Part shown: in pieces, positions 23,909 through 32,854 of the stretch
Layout of the letters: every line of letters starts with the position of its first letter
Numbering within the stretch: the stretch's first letter is position 1
Assembly (NCBI RefSeq): GCF_020832325.1
Contig: NZ_JAFIEU010000017.1
Span: 120,853 to 184,852, forward strand
Length of the DNA stretch: 64,000 nt
Direction of reading: 5' to 3'
Source of the DNA: Lunatimonas sp.
Lineage (GTDB): Bacteria; Bacteroidota; Bacteroidia; Cytophagales; Cyclobacteriaceae
Program-made: the position numbers and the translations under genes
Notes under the pieces: generated by a model
What the model was told of the DNA's origin: nothing
Database searches by the model: none
What the model saw: the letters and a program-made list of their open reading frames with translations, nothing else

Positions 23909-25339
23909 ATGGAGCAGCATTTGTATTTGTCTCTTGCAGCCTCTTTTGAAAAGCAGATTGCAGGTGGTTTACTTAAAGCAGGAGAGAAGCTTCCGTCCAT
24001 TCGGAAAGTCAGTGCCTTGTATGGGGTGAGTAAAAACACCGTAATACAGGCATACCTCACCTTGGAAAGCCGGTCACTGATCATTTCAAGGCCTCAATCT
24101 GGGTTTTACGTGGGGAGCGGCGTGGATTTTCGACTTCCGGTTCCGGACAAAAGCCAACCCTCGGCATTATCTGCTCATCAGGAGGCGGACGGATTGATCG
24201 GCAAAGTTTTTCAGCAGCTTACGAACACCCGCATCACGCAACTATCCCTAAGCGTACCGGCACCTTCATTTCTGCCAATTTCCAAGTTAAATAAGTGCTT
24301 GTCAAAGGCGATGCTCAACCTGCCATCCGGCGGTACAGGGTATGGCGATATTCAAGGCAATATGCGTCTGAGGTCATTGATATCTAAGCGGGCCTTCACC
24401 TGGGGTGGGGATTTGGATTCGGGTGACTTGGTCATCACGGCGGGAGTAATGAATGCCATATCCTTTGCACTGATGGCCCTCACCAAACCCGGCGACTCGG
24501 TGGCGGTCGAAAGTCCGGTTTACTATGGCATGTTGCAGTTGGCCAAGCATCTTGGACTGCGGGTAATTGAACTGCCTACCCATCCGCTGGAGGGGATTGA
24601 CTTACAGGCATTGGAAACGATCTTACCGGACCTGAATGCGCTGTTATTGGTGACTAATTTCAATAATCCCTTGGGAAGCAGTATGCCTGAGGATCGAAAG
24701 AAGAAGTTGGTGGAAATGATAACGGCCAATCAGGTACCTCTCATCGAAAACGACTTGTACGGGGAAGTATATTTTGGAGAAAAGCGTCCAAAACCCTGCA
24801 AGGCCTTTGATCAGCAGGGCTGGGTGCTGTGGTGTGGGTCGTTTTCTAAGACACTTGCTCCGGGGTACCGGGTAGGTTGGATTGCACCGGGTAGATACTT
24901 ACGGCAGGTTCTGCGGCAAAAGGCCTTTCATTCGCTTTCCAGCACGACTTTGACGCAGGAAGCCGTGGCTGAATTTATGGAAAATGGAGGCTACGACAAG
25001 CACCTTGTGACATTGAGAAAGCGTCTATTCTCGAATAGAGAGCATTTTATCCAAAGCATTGGTGCATACTTCCCGGAGGGTACCAAAGTAAGCCGCCCAC
25101 AGGGAGGCTTCGTGCTCTGGATTGAGTGCCACAGGAGCATCAATACGGCTAAACTATACGAAGCTGCGATGGCCCAGGGAATAAGCATCGCACCGGGACG
25201 GATGTTTACCCTTCAGGATCAGTTTCACCATTGCATGCGTTTGAGCTTTGGTTTGGACTGGAACGAACGGTTGGAGCAAAAGCTACAGCTTCTCGGCAAG
25301 CTCGTCAGCGAGTTTACTTCACCAAATGAGCCTAGCTAA
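23909..25339 (+). CDS. MocR-type GntR/aminotransferase fusion regulator
   Basis: An N-terminal GntR winged helix (residues ~1-65; GEKLPSIRKVSALYGVSKNTVIQAY) is fused to a fold-type I aminotransferase domain (~105-475). PLP-site features are visible: SPVYYGMLQLAKHLG, NPLGSSMP, ENDLYGEVYF and GSFSKTLAPGYRVGW with the Schiff-base Lys. MocR proteins usually use PLP or an amino-acid adduct as effector and control a neighbouring operon, often for PLP, GABA or taurine metabolism. The divergent DinB-ilvE unit is the obvious target. The ATG at 23888 is an alternative start, adding 7 residues. Confidence 0.9.
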   Translation: MEQHLYLSLAASFEKQIAGGLLKAGEKLPSIRKVSALYGVSKNTVIQAYLTLESRSLIISRPQSGFYVGSGVDFRLPVPDKSQPSALSAHQEADGLIGKVFQQLTNTRITQLSLSVPAPSFLPISKLNKCLSKAMLNLPSGGTGYGDIQGNMRLRSLISKRAFTWGGDLDSGDLVITAGVMNAISFALMALTKPGDSVAVESPVYYGMLQLAKHLGLRVIELPTHPLEGIDLQALETILPDLNALLLVTNFNNPLGSSMPEDRKKKLVEMITANQVPLIENDLYGEVYFGEKRPKPCKAFDQQGWVLWCGSFSKTLAPGYRVGWIAPGRYLRQVLRQKAFHSLSSTTLTQEAVAEFMENGGYDKHLVTLRKRLFSNREHFIQSIGAYFPEGTKVSRPQGGFVLWIECHRSINTAKLYEAAMAQGISIAPGRMFTLQDQFHHCMRLSFGLDWNERLEQKLQLLGKLVSEFTSPNEPS

Positions 25340-25404
25340 TCATTCCTACGCAGAAGGAAGCCTGAAAAGGGTTCACTCCCCTGATTTTTGCGGACGAAGC
25401 GCGA

Positions 25405-25947
25405 TCAAAAGACATAGCCGATTCCCGCTCCTGCAAACAAGGGCCAAAATCCATTTTGGTTGTAGATGGGGGTTAAATTGACCTTCCACGAAATACCGCC
25501 CCCAACGGGAATACGCCTATAGCCAAAATTCAAGGTTCCCATAGCATTTGGTGAGCCGTTTATCGGTAGAACAATCTCGGTTCGGTCCCGTTGATAGGTT
25601 CCTTCGCAGGAAAACTCATCACAGTTCCATACATAATAATTTGACTTAAATGCCATGAAGGTGACACCTCCTCCAATCTCGAAATAGTGTGGGCCATTTC
25701 CAAACAGTCGGTTGACCTCCAAGGGCAACGAAAAAAAGCCCGACTCCTGAATCCAATATCCACCTGCACCCACCTTCATGCCCCACGAATCCAGTCGGTT
25801 TTTATCAAAGCGGAAATCGTAATTGAAGGTATAGATCAATCCGGTTCCGCCTACTTCGAAATATACGGCTTGGTGCGGTTCAGCGCCTTGCTGGGCGTGC
25901 AGTTGGATGGAGCCCAAAAGTAGCAGGCAAAAGAGAAGGTTTTTCAT
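25405..25947 (-). CDS. Putative outer-membrane protein, paralogue of 26144-26677
   Basis: A 180-residue exported protein with signal peptide (MKNLLFCLLLLGSIQLHAQ). The mature part is built of amphipathic beta strands (AVYFEVGGTGLIYTFNYDFRF, HYFEIGGGVTFMAF) and ends GAGIGYVF with a C-terminal aromatic, which suggests a small barrel. No named family. It shares the order of motifs and about half its residues with the neighbour at 26144-26677, including NYDFRFDK, WGMKVGAGG and NGFWPLFAG, so they are tandem duplicates. The start codon directly follows a 92-bp repeat, whose leader frame overlaps it as ATGA. Confidence 0.8.
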   Translation of the reverse strand: MKNLLFCLLLLGSIQLHAQQGAEPHQAVYFEVGGTGLIYTFNYDFRFDKNRLDSWGMKVGAGGYWIQESGFFSLPLEVNRLFGNGPHYFEIGGGVTFMAFKSNYYVWNCDEFSCEGTYQRDRTEIVLPINGSPNAMGTLNFGYRRIPVGGGISWKVNLTPIYNQNGFWPLFAGAGIGYVF

Positions 25948-26039
25948 CTGTTTATAATTTGTTCTTTAACGGTCAGATGGAATCTCGCACGTATTACAAT
26001 CGTTCCTCCGTGTGTCGCTTGCGTCGTGCTCGATTTCAT
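25948..26039 (-). repeat. 92-bp repeat, copy C, abutting the start of the 25405-25947 gene
   Basis: The divergent member of the family. On the minus strand it begins ATGAAATCGAGCACG, stays open for 31 codons (MKSSTTQATHGGT...), and its TGA overlaps the ATG of the outer-membrane protein gene. It is in direct tandem with copy B. Confidence 0.83.
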
Positions 26040-26131
26040 GTGTCTATAATTGATTTTTCAATGGTCACATGGAATCTCGCATGGCGGATAGTCATCCCAC
26101 TGTGTGACGGCTACGTCATGCTCGATTTCAT
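26040..26131 (-). repeat. 92-bp repeat, copy B, tandem to copy C
   Basis: About 95% identical to copy A at 20541-20632. Its leader frame is broken after six codons by TAG, so it is not a coding leader here. It sits between the two paralogous outer-membrane protein genes and does not touch a gene start on its left. Confidence 0.85.
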
Positions 26132-26143
26132 CTGTGTTTAAAA

Positions 26144-26677
26144 TTAAAATGCATAGCCGAAACTGATACCCGCAAATAAAGGCCAAAAACCGTTGTGATT
26201 GAAGATCGGCGTAAGGTTTGCCCGGAAGGTAAAGCCACCGTTTTCCGGCACTTTACGATAGCCCATATTCAGGGTACCCATAAAAGCAGGAGTGTCGCCG
26301 GAATCCAGGATAAAGTTGAAATTTCGCCATTCGTAACTGGTATTCCCCCAGGTACTTCGGTCCCGGTAATGAATAAACGTAGCACCTCCACCCACTTCAA
26401 AGAAATGCCTTTTTTTTCCAAACAACCTATTTACCTGTATAGGAAGGGTTAGAAGGCTTTCGGAGCTGGAATAGCGTTTGGTGGCCCAACCACCTGCTCC
26501 CACGCGCATCCCCCAGGATTGTTGATCCGTCTTGTCAAAGCGGAAATCGTAATTTACCGAATACGCCAATCCGGCTCCTCCCAGTTCCAAATAAATCGCT
26601 TGGCCTGCGGCATCCTGGGCTTGCGAGGCACCAATCAACGTAAGAAAAACAAGTGTGGATAGGATAGCTTTTGTCAT
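26144..26677 (-). CDS. Putative outer-membrane protein, paralogue of 25405-25947
   Basis: A 177-residue exported protein. The signal peptide ends SQAQ. The blocks AIYLELGGAGLAYSVNYDFRF, WGMRVGAGG, FFEVGGGATFI, AFMGTLNMGYRKVP and NGFWPLFAGISFGYAF parallel those of the downstream paralogue. It is probably a small beta-barrel or envelope protein; no function is known to me. The pair is separated by two tandem 92-bp repeats, which may have moved with the duplication. Confidence 0.8.
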   Translation of the reverse strand: MTKAILSTLVFLTLIGASQAQDAAGQAIYLELGGAGLAYSVNYDFRFDKTDQQSWGMRVGAGGWATKRYSSSESLLTLPIQVNRLFGKKRHFFEVGGGATFIHYRDRSTWGNTSYEWRNFNFILDSGDTPAFMGTLNMGYRKVPENGGFTFRANLTPIFNHNGFWPLFAGISFGYAF

Positions 26678-26779
26678 GGTGGATTGATAAATTTAGTTAG
26701 GATTTACGTGAAAAGTTTTCGAATGTTTGAGACGGATTTTGGCCTTCAAAGTCGCTAAAATCCCAGGGAAAAAGATAGG

Positions 26780-27589
26780 CTATAATTCTTTGATACGAAT
26801 ATCCCGGAACTCTACCCCCTGACCCTCTGCCTGCAAGCCAATATAGCCTTGCGTGAGCGGAGTACCATCTATTTTCAGGGCAGGGTCATACCGGTTAGCC
26901 ACTCCACCGCCGACCTGAGGTCGGGTATACTCAAGCACCGTCTCTCCGTTTACTTGGTGGATTACCAGCGAGTCTCCGTACACAATTAAATCTGCCCGTA
27001 CCCACTCGTCCCAGGCGAAGGTGGGTGAGGAGGAATTGATGCAGTGCCGGGGATCCAATTCTCCCTGAAAGAATACGTCGGTTCCGGGAGAGCACATATT
27101 TCCGGTCGGACGGGGTACGCCCGGCTTCTCTTCTGCTAGCATCTGGTACTCAACAGAGATAGGCCAATCCTGTTCCTTTAAGATGGTTTCCGGAGCCTGA
27201 GAATGGAACATCACCCCGCTATTTCGAAAAGTATAGCTGGGAGCATCTTCCATCCACTGATCCGTAAAGCGGTATTCAAAGGTGAGGTGGAAATTGGAAA
27301 ACGGCTGCTCGTAAAAAAGGTGGCCATAGCGTTCGTCAAAGGTATCGTATTCGTCGTAGTTTACCTGAATCACGTCGTCTATTACCCGGAAGGTATTTGC
27401 GTAGTTTTCTCCCACTTCGTGATGGTGAAATTTGGGTATCCACCCTTCCAGGTCCTTGCCATTAAATAAGACCCGCCACTCGTCTTGGCGAACCTCCTTA
27501 ACCTCATTGGAAGCGGACTGGTTGCATGCAGCTGCCAGTAAGCACAGACAGGTGAGGAATACGCGGTGGATAGGCTTTGTAGTACGCAT
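26780..27589 (-). CDS. DUF1080 (3-keto-disaccharide hydrolase-like) lipoprotein
   Basis: A ~269-residue lipoprotein; the lipobox LAAAC ends the signal peptide, and CNQSAS follows. The mature part is a PF06439 concanavalin-like domain: RVLFNGKDLEGWIPKF at the N-terminus, FEYRFTD and SGVMFHSQ in the middle, and YIGLQAEGQGVEFRDIRIKEL at the end. Members are linked to 3-keto-glycoside or glucan hydrolysis and often sit beside Gfo/Idh enzymes. An ATG at 27610 is in frame, but a -7 box at 27618-27625 would put the transcript start near it, favouring the ATG at 27589. It may form a regulon with the CxxCH, SGNH and GH16 genes to its right. Confidence 0.88.
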   Translation of the reverse strand: MRTTKPIHRVFLTCLCLLAAACNQSASNEVKEVRQDEWRVLFNGKDLEGWIPKFHHHEVGENYANTFRVIDDVIQVNYDEYDTFDERYGHLFYEQPFSNFHLTFEYRFTDQWMEDAPSYTFRNSGVMFHSQAPETILKEQDWPISVEYQMLAEEKPGVPRPTGNMCSPGTDVFFQGELDPRHCINSSSPTFAWDEWVRADLIVYGDSLVIHQVNGETVLEYTRPQVGGGVANRYDPALKIDGTPLTQGYIGLQAEGQGVEFRDIRIKEL

Positions 27590-27617
27590 GGTTACTTTCG
27601 CAATTAACATTGAGAAG

Positions 27618-27625
27618 CAAAGGTA
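27618..27625 (-). promoter_or_regulatory. Candidate -7 box (TACCTTTG on the minus strand)
   Basis: An exact TAnnTTTG match 7 bases before the first in-frame ATG of the DUF1080 gene. It lacks a clear -33 element. It supports using the internal ATG at 27589. Confidence 0.4.
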
Positions 27626-27746
27626 GGAATTTGAATGGTTTTTTTCTCATATCCCTTCATTCCAGTGTTAAAGATGGATGTCCATGTCCCTGTATGTTTG
27701 CGACAAAGTCATAAGCAGATCTCGCAGTATGGAATGAATCTACCGA

Positions 27747-30700
27747 TTATCTACCCATCGTAAGACGGGTCTGTGCGGCACCGCTAGCTGTTTCCTGCAA
27801 TTGTATCTTCAGGCCTCCGTCGGCGTGCATCGTCCGGTCTATGGCCATTGTAAATTGGTGTTTTCCCTGCGGAAGGCTGACGGTTGCAAGTTGGTCTTCG
27901 ATAGGTACCGATTTGTTCCCAGCCCATAGGGCTAATCCTCCAGCAAGATTTACCTTGAGGCCAATGTTTCCTTCTGTGAGTACTTCGATTTCAAATTGTA
28001 CCATGCTTTGCCGTTTACCGTTCCCCAATTCAATCGCAGGCACTTCATCCAATGGCAGGTCTCCGGCTACTTTACTGTAGTTAGCACTCATCCGGAATCT
28101 GTACTCACTCGAGATAAGCGCTTCTAATCCATCAGATTCCCATCGCTGAATGAGGTCAGGGTGGCTAGAAGCAGTTCTCCAACGACGTACCAATCGTTCG
28201 TTTGGTACCCTATAGTTGCCGGATTCGCCGAGCTTGGACAGGTAGCCTACCAAGTCGATAAACTCCTTACGCTCCAAACTTGCAGTTAGACCTGGAGGCA
28301 TTAGGGATCCTGGAACGTTTTCATGGGCACTGACTAAGGATTTTGGGATGCTTTCCTCCATACCCGCTACGTTTCTGAGCACAATTTCACTGCCGCCGTC
28401 GCTTACCAGGTATCCCATCACGACCGAACCGTCGCTTTTTGTGATCTTTTGTAGTTCGTAACCCTCTTTGATGGATTCTGCGGGATCTACGATGGACTTG
28501 ATGATATTGTCAATGGGTGAGCTGGTTCCAAGTGAGCTAAGGTCAGGACCGATCAACCCGCCGGCACCACCGATGGCATGACAGGTCTGGCAGGCCAGGG
28601 CGCTCTTGCGGTAAATGACCTCGCCAAGTTCAGGGTCTGCGGTATTTTTCACTTGCTGCACCAGGGCATAAACCTGATTATCGCTAAGCTGCTGTGGCAT
28701 GCGCTCTGGAGGCAATACACCACCCGATTCTTCCAAAGCCTTTCTTAATGCTTGGCTCACGTGATTATTTTGGCGAAACCAGCTAATCTGCCTCATGGAC
28801 TGCCTGCCCAGTTTAGCCATTTCTGCAGGAATACGTTGTTTTTCAAGCTGTGCGGTCAATGCAGAGACATAGTCATCCTCTCCCATAAACGCACGGAACA
28901 GTTCGGCCGCATCCCGGTCTTCTGGTTGTGATGTAAGCAGTCTAACACTCAACTCAGCGGCTTTTGCTGGGTTCACCTGCACCAATTGGGCGGTGGCTAG
29001 GAATCGAATTTCTGCTGTTTTGCCCTTTTCAGCCATATCCAAGAGGAGCTGATGACCCTTAGGGTCACTCATCATGGCCAGTGTTCCCAAAGCGGCGGTT
29101 TTCACCTCCCGGTCTCCAGATTCGATGAGTGAAACCATCCTCATGATCAGTTCTGTGCGGTTCCAAAGACCAGCCAACTGCAGAGCGATCGTAGAAACCT
29201 CCGGATCATCATGTTCTACCAACGTACCTATTCTTCCCGGTTGATTTTCTGGGAATAATTTCCGTTGATTGGCCGCCTGTCGCAGCGCCATGAGCCTAGC
29301 GGTGGTTGTTGCTTTGGAGCTACGTTCCGCGATGGTTTTTTCGAAGAGTGCGTTCAGGTCTTCCGTGCTGCCATGCCGGGCTATCGCGTTCAAAACGTCG
29401 TTTTGATAAGGCTCTGGTACTTGGCCGGATACATAAAGATTTGTAAGATGGTTTATGGCTTTTGGGCTGTTGACAGACTTCAGCGCATAAGAAGTGCGTT
29501 TGGCATCGCCCAGGAATTGGTTATTTTTATTAAACTCGGGCATCCAAGCACTTTCCAGTAAACGTACGGTATTCCATAACGCAAAATCCAGGTATTCGTC
29601 CATGGGGAAATCAAGTGCCGACAGGGCCAGTTTTGCAGCCTCCGGTTGACTGATGAATCCAAGGGCTGAAACTGCTTCAAGCCGTACCCTGGGATGGGAA
29701 TCCTGAACAGCCCTGTCCAACAACCCCAATGCTTGGGGTATTTGCCGGTTCCAGGCAGCTAGTACCCGCACGCCTGCTGCTCTAGCGCCTTCGTGGTTGG
29801 CTTCCAATAAGCGGGTCAATAAGGGTATGTTGATACTGCCCCTACTCTGCGATAGCCACAATGCCTCCAACAGGTGGTGTTCGTAATCCTTTTCTTGGGC
29901 ATTCAGGCCATTCACCCAGTTGGCCAGCGCATCTTCCACCCCGTCCCGGTTTTTAAGCACTTGTTTGGCCATGGTTCTGGTCCATGCTTCGGGTGCTTTC
30001 AGTGCGTCTAAGAGCTGAGCCGTCGATAAAGCAGTCAGGTTTACCATCGGTTGGGTATCCCGGCCTTTGGCTGTGATTCGCCAGATCCGGCCGTGTTGCT
30101 GATCCCTACGGGGGTCGTGGAAATCCACTTCGCCATGCTGAATGATAGGATTGTACCAATCGGCTACATAAATGGCTCCATCTGGACCCACCAAAATATC
30201 AACTGGCCTAAACCCAATGTGGTCTGTCCAGAGCAGATCATCCGCTTGATTGGAAACGAAACCGCTTCCTTGGTCTTCCAACACGAACCGGTTGATGCGG
30301 TTTGCCCGGAAATCGTTGGTAATCAAACTTCCGTCCCAGGATTCCGGCAGATGCCTACCAGAAACCACGTCCAAGCCGCTGTGCTTTGGCTGTCCGGGGT
30401 TCAGACCTCTGACAATGCGCTCTGCTCCGGGCGCGGTGACAAAGGTGGCCTCCGGAAAAGCGAAATTGATGCCTTCTCCTCCAGCACCGTCTGTTAAGAA
30501 GGACTGCCCCCAACGGTCAAACTGCAGGCCCCAGGGATTTATCAGACCCTTGGCATACACATTTAACTCCATGGTTTTGGGGTTAAACTGCCAAACTCCC
30601 CCGCCCTCCAGACGGCGTACTCCCCAGGGCGTTTCTACGTGGCTATAAATGTAAATGGACTGATTGAAATACATCAATCCGTCGGGCCCCCAGCGGAACG

Positions 30701-31265
30701 TGTGAATCAAGTGGTGGGTGTCTCCGGTACCGAATCCAGTGAGAATTCGCCTTCGGACATCCGACTTCCCGTCTCCGTTGGTATCTTTCAGGTGCAAAAT
30801 CTCGGTAGAGTTGGCCACGTAGACCCCTCCATCTCCTGGCAATATACCGGTTGGGGCGATGAGTCCTTCGGCAAATATCGTCGATTTGTCCGCCTTACCA
30901 TCTCCGTTGGTGTCTTCCAATACATAGATCCTGTCATTAGCGGTCTCTCCCGGCTTCAAGTGAGGGTATACGGTACTGCTTACCACCCACAGCCTGCCTT
31001 GTTCATCCCAATTCATCTGAATGGGTTTGATTACCATGGGTTCAGCCGCAAAAAGGTCCACCTCAAATCCATCCGCGATCTGAAAAGATCTGAGCTGTTC
31101 CTGTACGTCAGGGGAGGGGATGTCTCTCAGGCTGTTTTGGGCGTAACCTGGTAGGTAGGTCAAAGATATCATTAAGCAAATGTGGCAAAGTGCCCATTTC
31201 CAACGGAAAACCGATAGGTACGTACTGACCACTGACGCTGTAAGGGATGAAGTAAGGTAGTTCAT
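27747..31265 (-). CDS. PVC-type heme-binding CxxCH protein (beta-propeller, HEAT, cytochrome c)
   Basis: A ~1172-residue exported protein with a modular layout. After a signal sequence ending GYAQ comes an NHL/glucose-dehydrogenase-like beta-propeller (~35-390), with repeated DTNGDGKADK and DGLMYFNQS calcium- and blade-type motifs. HEAT-like helical repeats follow (~400-830; RLEAVSALGF), then a c-type cytochrome module with CQTCH and a downstream Met ligand candidate (GSLMPPGL). The end is a beta domain. Such proteins, first typical of Planctomycetes, are thought to oxidise sugars or uronates and pass electrons to the respiratory chain. The ATG at 31265 gives a better signal peptide than the frame start at 31328. 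Confidence 0.9.
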   Translation of the reverse strand: MNYLTSSLTASVVSTYLSVFRWKWALCHICLMISLTYLPGYAQNSLRDIPSPDVQEQLRSFQIADGFEVDLFAAEPMVIKPIQMNWDEQGRLWVVSSTVYPHLKPGETANDRIYVLEDTNGDGKADKSTIFAEGLIAPTGILPGDGGVYVANSTEILHLKDTNGDGKSDVRRRILTGFGTGDTHHLIHTFRWGPDGLMYFNQSIYIYSHVETPWGVRRLEGGGVWQFNPKTMELNVYAKGLINPWGLQFDRWGQSFLTDGAGGEGINFAFPEATFVTAPGAERIVRGLNPGQPKHSGLDVVSGRHLPESWDGSLITNDFRANRINRFVLEDQGSGFVSNQADDLLWTDHIGFRPVDILVGPDGAIYVADWYNPIIQHGEVDFHDPRRDQQHGRIWRITAKGRDTQPMVNLTALSTAQLLDALKAPEAWTRTMAKQVLKNRDGVEDALANWVNGLNAQEKDYEHHLLEALWLSQSRGSINIPLLTRLLEANHEGARAAGVRVLAAWNRQIPQALGLLDRAVQDSHPRVRLEAVSALGFISQPEAAKLALSALDFPMDEYLDFALWNTVRLLESAWMPEFNKNNQFLGDAKRTSYALKSVNSPKAINHLTNLYVSGQVPEPYQNDVLNAIARHGSTEDLNALFEKTIAERSSKATTTARLMALRQAANQRKLFPENQPGRIGTLVEHDDPEVSTIALQLAGLWNRTELIMRMVSLIESGDREVKTAALGTLAMMSDPKGHQLLLDMAEKGKTAEIRFLATAQLVQVNPAKAAELSVRLLTSQPEDRDAAELFRAFMGEDDYVSALTAQLEKQRIPAEMAKLGRQSMRQISWFRQNNHVSQALRKALEESGGVLPPERMPQQLSDNQVYALVQQVKNTADPELGEVIYRKSALACQTCHAIGGAGGLIGPDLSSLGTSSPIDNIIKSIVDPAESIKEGYELQKITKSDGSVVMGYLVSDGGSEIVLRNVAGMEESIPKSLVSAHENVPGSLMPPGLTASLERKEFIDLVGYLSKLGESGNYRVPNERLVRRWRTASSHPDLIQRWESDGLEALISSEYRFRMSANYSKVAGDLPLDEVPAIELGNGKRQSMVQFEIEVLTEGNIGLKVNLAGGLALWAGNKSVPIEDQLATVSLPQGKHQFTMAIDRTMHADGGLKIQLQETASGAAQTRLTMGR

Positions 31266-31452
31266 CGGACTATTGTTTATTTTTAAAGGTAAAGGCCCCG
31301 GTTTTTCACTGGGAAGTAAATCCTGCATCGATAGTGGATTTCTCCTTTGGCTCGTTGGAGCGCTTATCAGACGCTTGATTTGGTGATTTTAATTAAGATG
31401 ATTTTTCTGAATCTTATTCAAGAGACTTAACCAATCATCAGGCTGTTGGTTT

Positions 31453-32676
31453 TCATTTCACAGGCTTAAGCTCATAAAGTACTTGGCTGGGCTGCTTTGC
31501 CGCGGTAATTTGGCCTTGCAACCAAGTTAAAACTACGTTAAAATCCTCGAGGTCTTTTACGTGCCGGCCCTGTTCGTACTCCCGAAAACCAATGATGTAG
31601 GTACGGTTAAGCGGTCGATATTTGAAGAAAAAGACTTCATCTTTTTTATTCAATAGCTGACGCAAATGATCGGACTGGGCCCAGGTGCCGCCCTGGGCTA
31701 AAGGCAGACCTGAAGCCCAGGCATTTGCCGAAGCCGAAGCCACGATTTTGCCGTTTGCGGTTAGGGAATAAAAGCCTTTCTTTAGGCCTTTTATCGTAAT
31801 GACCGGTGGTTGGATAGATCCATCAGGGGCTTGGGTAGGTAGAGGTTTTGGGAGAATGGGTTCATCGACCCGAAATACCAATTGGCCTGTTTTGAGATTC
31901 GAGCTTTCCATCTGTACCGTGTATGGGCTTTCTACTTTTCCATCTGCGCTGATGAGAATATTTCCGTTGCTGTGCGTAAGTCCCAGCGCTTTTTCTATCA
32001 CATCGCTCAAGTGATAGTATCCGGATTCATTCAAATGAACGCCGTCATCTGAAAGGGAAGCGCCGATGGCAGAAAGCGGCTTTATGAGATCTATAAAGAC
32101 GCTTTCGTGTTTTTGCGCAAAACGGGCAAGCTGATCTGCGTAACGTGTCAACTCCTGATTTCGTTGCTTGAGGAATTCATCGGACGCACCACCGAACTGA
32201 GGAATGGGAGACAAAAAAATAACCTGACTATTTAGCTCCTGGAACGTGGTCATGAGCTTTTCGAGTCCCTCTTCAAATGCCTGAATCCCAGAGGGCCCTT
32301 CGTGTGCCTCCACCGATCCATAGGCAAGAAATACGTGGGTCGGATTTGCCTCTTTAATTTGGCTGATCAGAAGCTCAAACGGTGTAGGTGGTGAAGTATA
32401 GTAGCTACGTGCATCTCCATGCACATTATCCCCCGACCAGCCTAGGTTGCGAAACGTAATACTGCGTTCTGGCCAATGCCTGGAAAGACTAAATTCCAGG
32501 TAGTTGTAAAACTGTTCATTCTCTGCCAATGCACTTCCGAGGAGGACTACACGGTCTCCACGTTGGAGTTCGAAGCCTGATATTTCCGACTGTGCTGACG
32601 CTTTGTAAGAAAGGACTACGAGAAGGGCCGCAAAGAAAAAGCGAAACTGCGGTGCCTGCAGGAAGATTTTAAGCAT
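31453..32676 (-). CDS. Secreted SGNH/GDSL-family hydrolase
   Basis: A ~407-residue exported esterase-type protein. The signal peptide (MLKIFLQAPQFRFFFAALLVVLSYKASAQ) is followed by block I GDRVVLLGSAL with the candidate Ser. The oxyanion region is NLGWSGDNVHGD, and block V is DDGVHLNESGYYHL with the Asp-His pair. Residues ~240-400 are a beta-rich C-terminal domain. These enzymes remove acetyl or other acyl groups from polysaccharides, which fits the GH16 next door and the CxxCH oxidoreductase downstream. The ATG at 32676 was chosen over the upstream frame because it yields the signal peptide. Confidence 0.85.
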   Translation of the reverse strand: MLKIFLQAPQFRFFFAALLVVLSYKASAQSEISGFELQRGDRVVLLGSALAENEQFYNYLEFSLSRHWPERSITFRNLGWSGDNVHGDARSYYTSPPTPFELLISQIKEANPTHVFLAYGSVEAHEGPSGIQAFEEGLEKLMTTFQELNSQVIFLSPIPQFGGASDEFLKQRNQELTRYADQLARFAQKHESVFIDLIKPLSAIGASLSDDGVHLNESGYYHLSDVIEKALGLTHSNGNILISADGKVESPYTVQMESSNLKTGQLVFRVDEPILPKPLPTQAPDGSIQPPVITIKGLKKGFYSLTANGKIVASASANAWASGLPLAQGGTWAQSDHLRQLLNKKDEVFFFKYRPLNRTYIIGFREYEQGRHVKDLEDFNVVLTWLQGQITAAKQPSQVLYELKPVK

Positions 32677-32854
32677 ATCGTGAGGATGGTTTCTTTTGGG
32701 CAAACGGAAGGAAGTAACGCTGCTTATCACCCTCTAAGGCTTCCGCAAAGGCTAAATCCCTGTCATTAACAGCTGCAATATCTAAAAAGATGCGGATTTA
32801 CCATTGGATTTTTGTGCAATTTATTTGAGGGGTACCACGAGTGGATGGACCACG

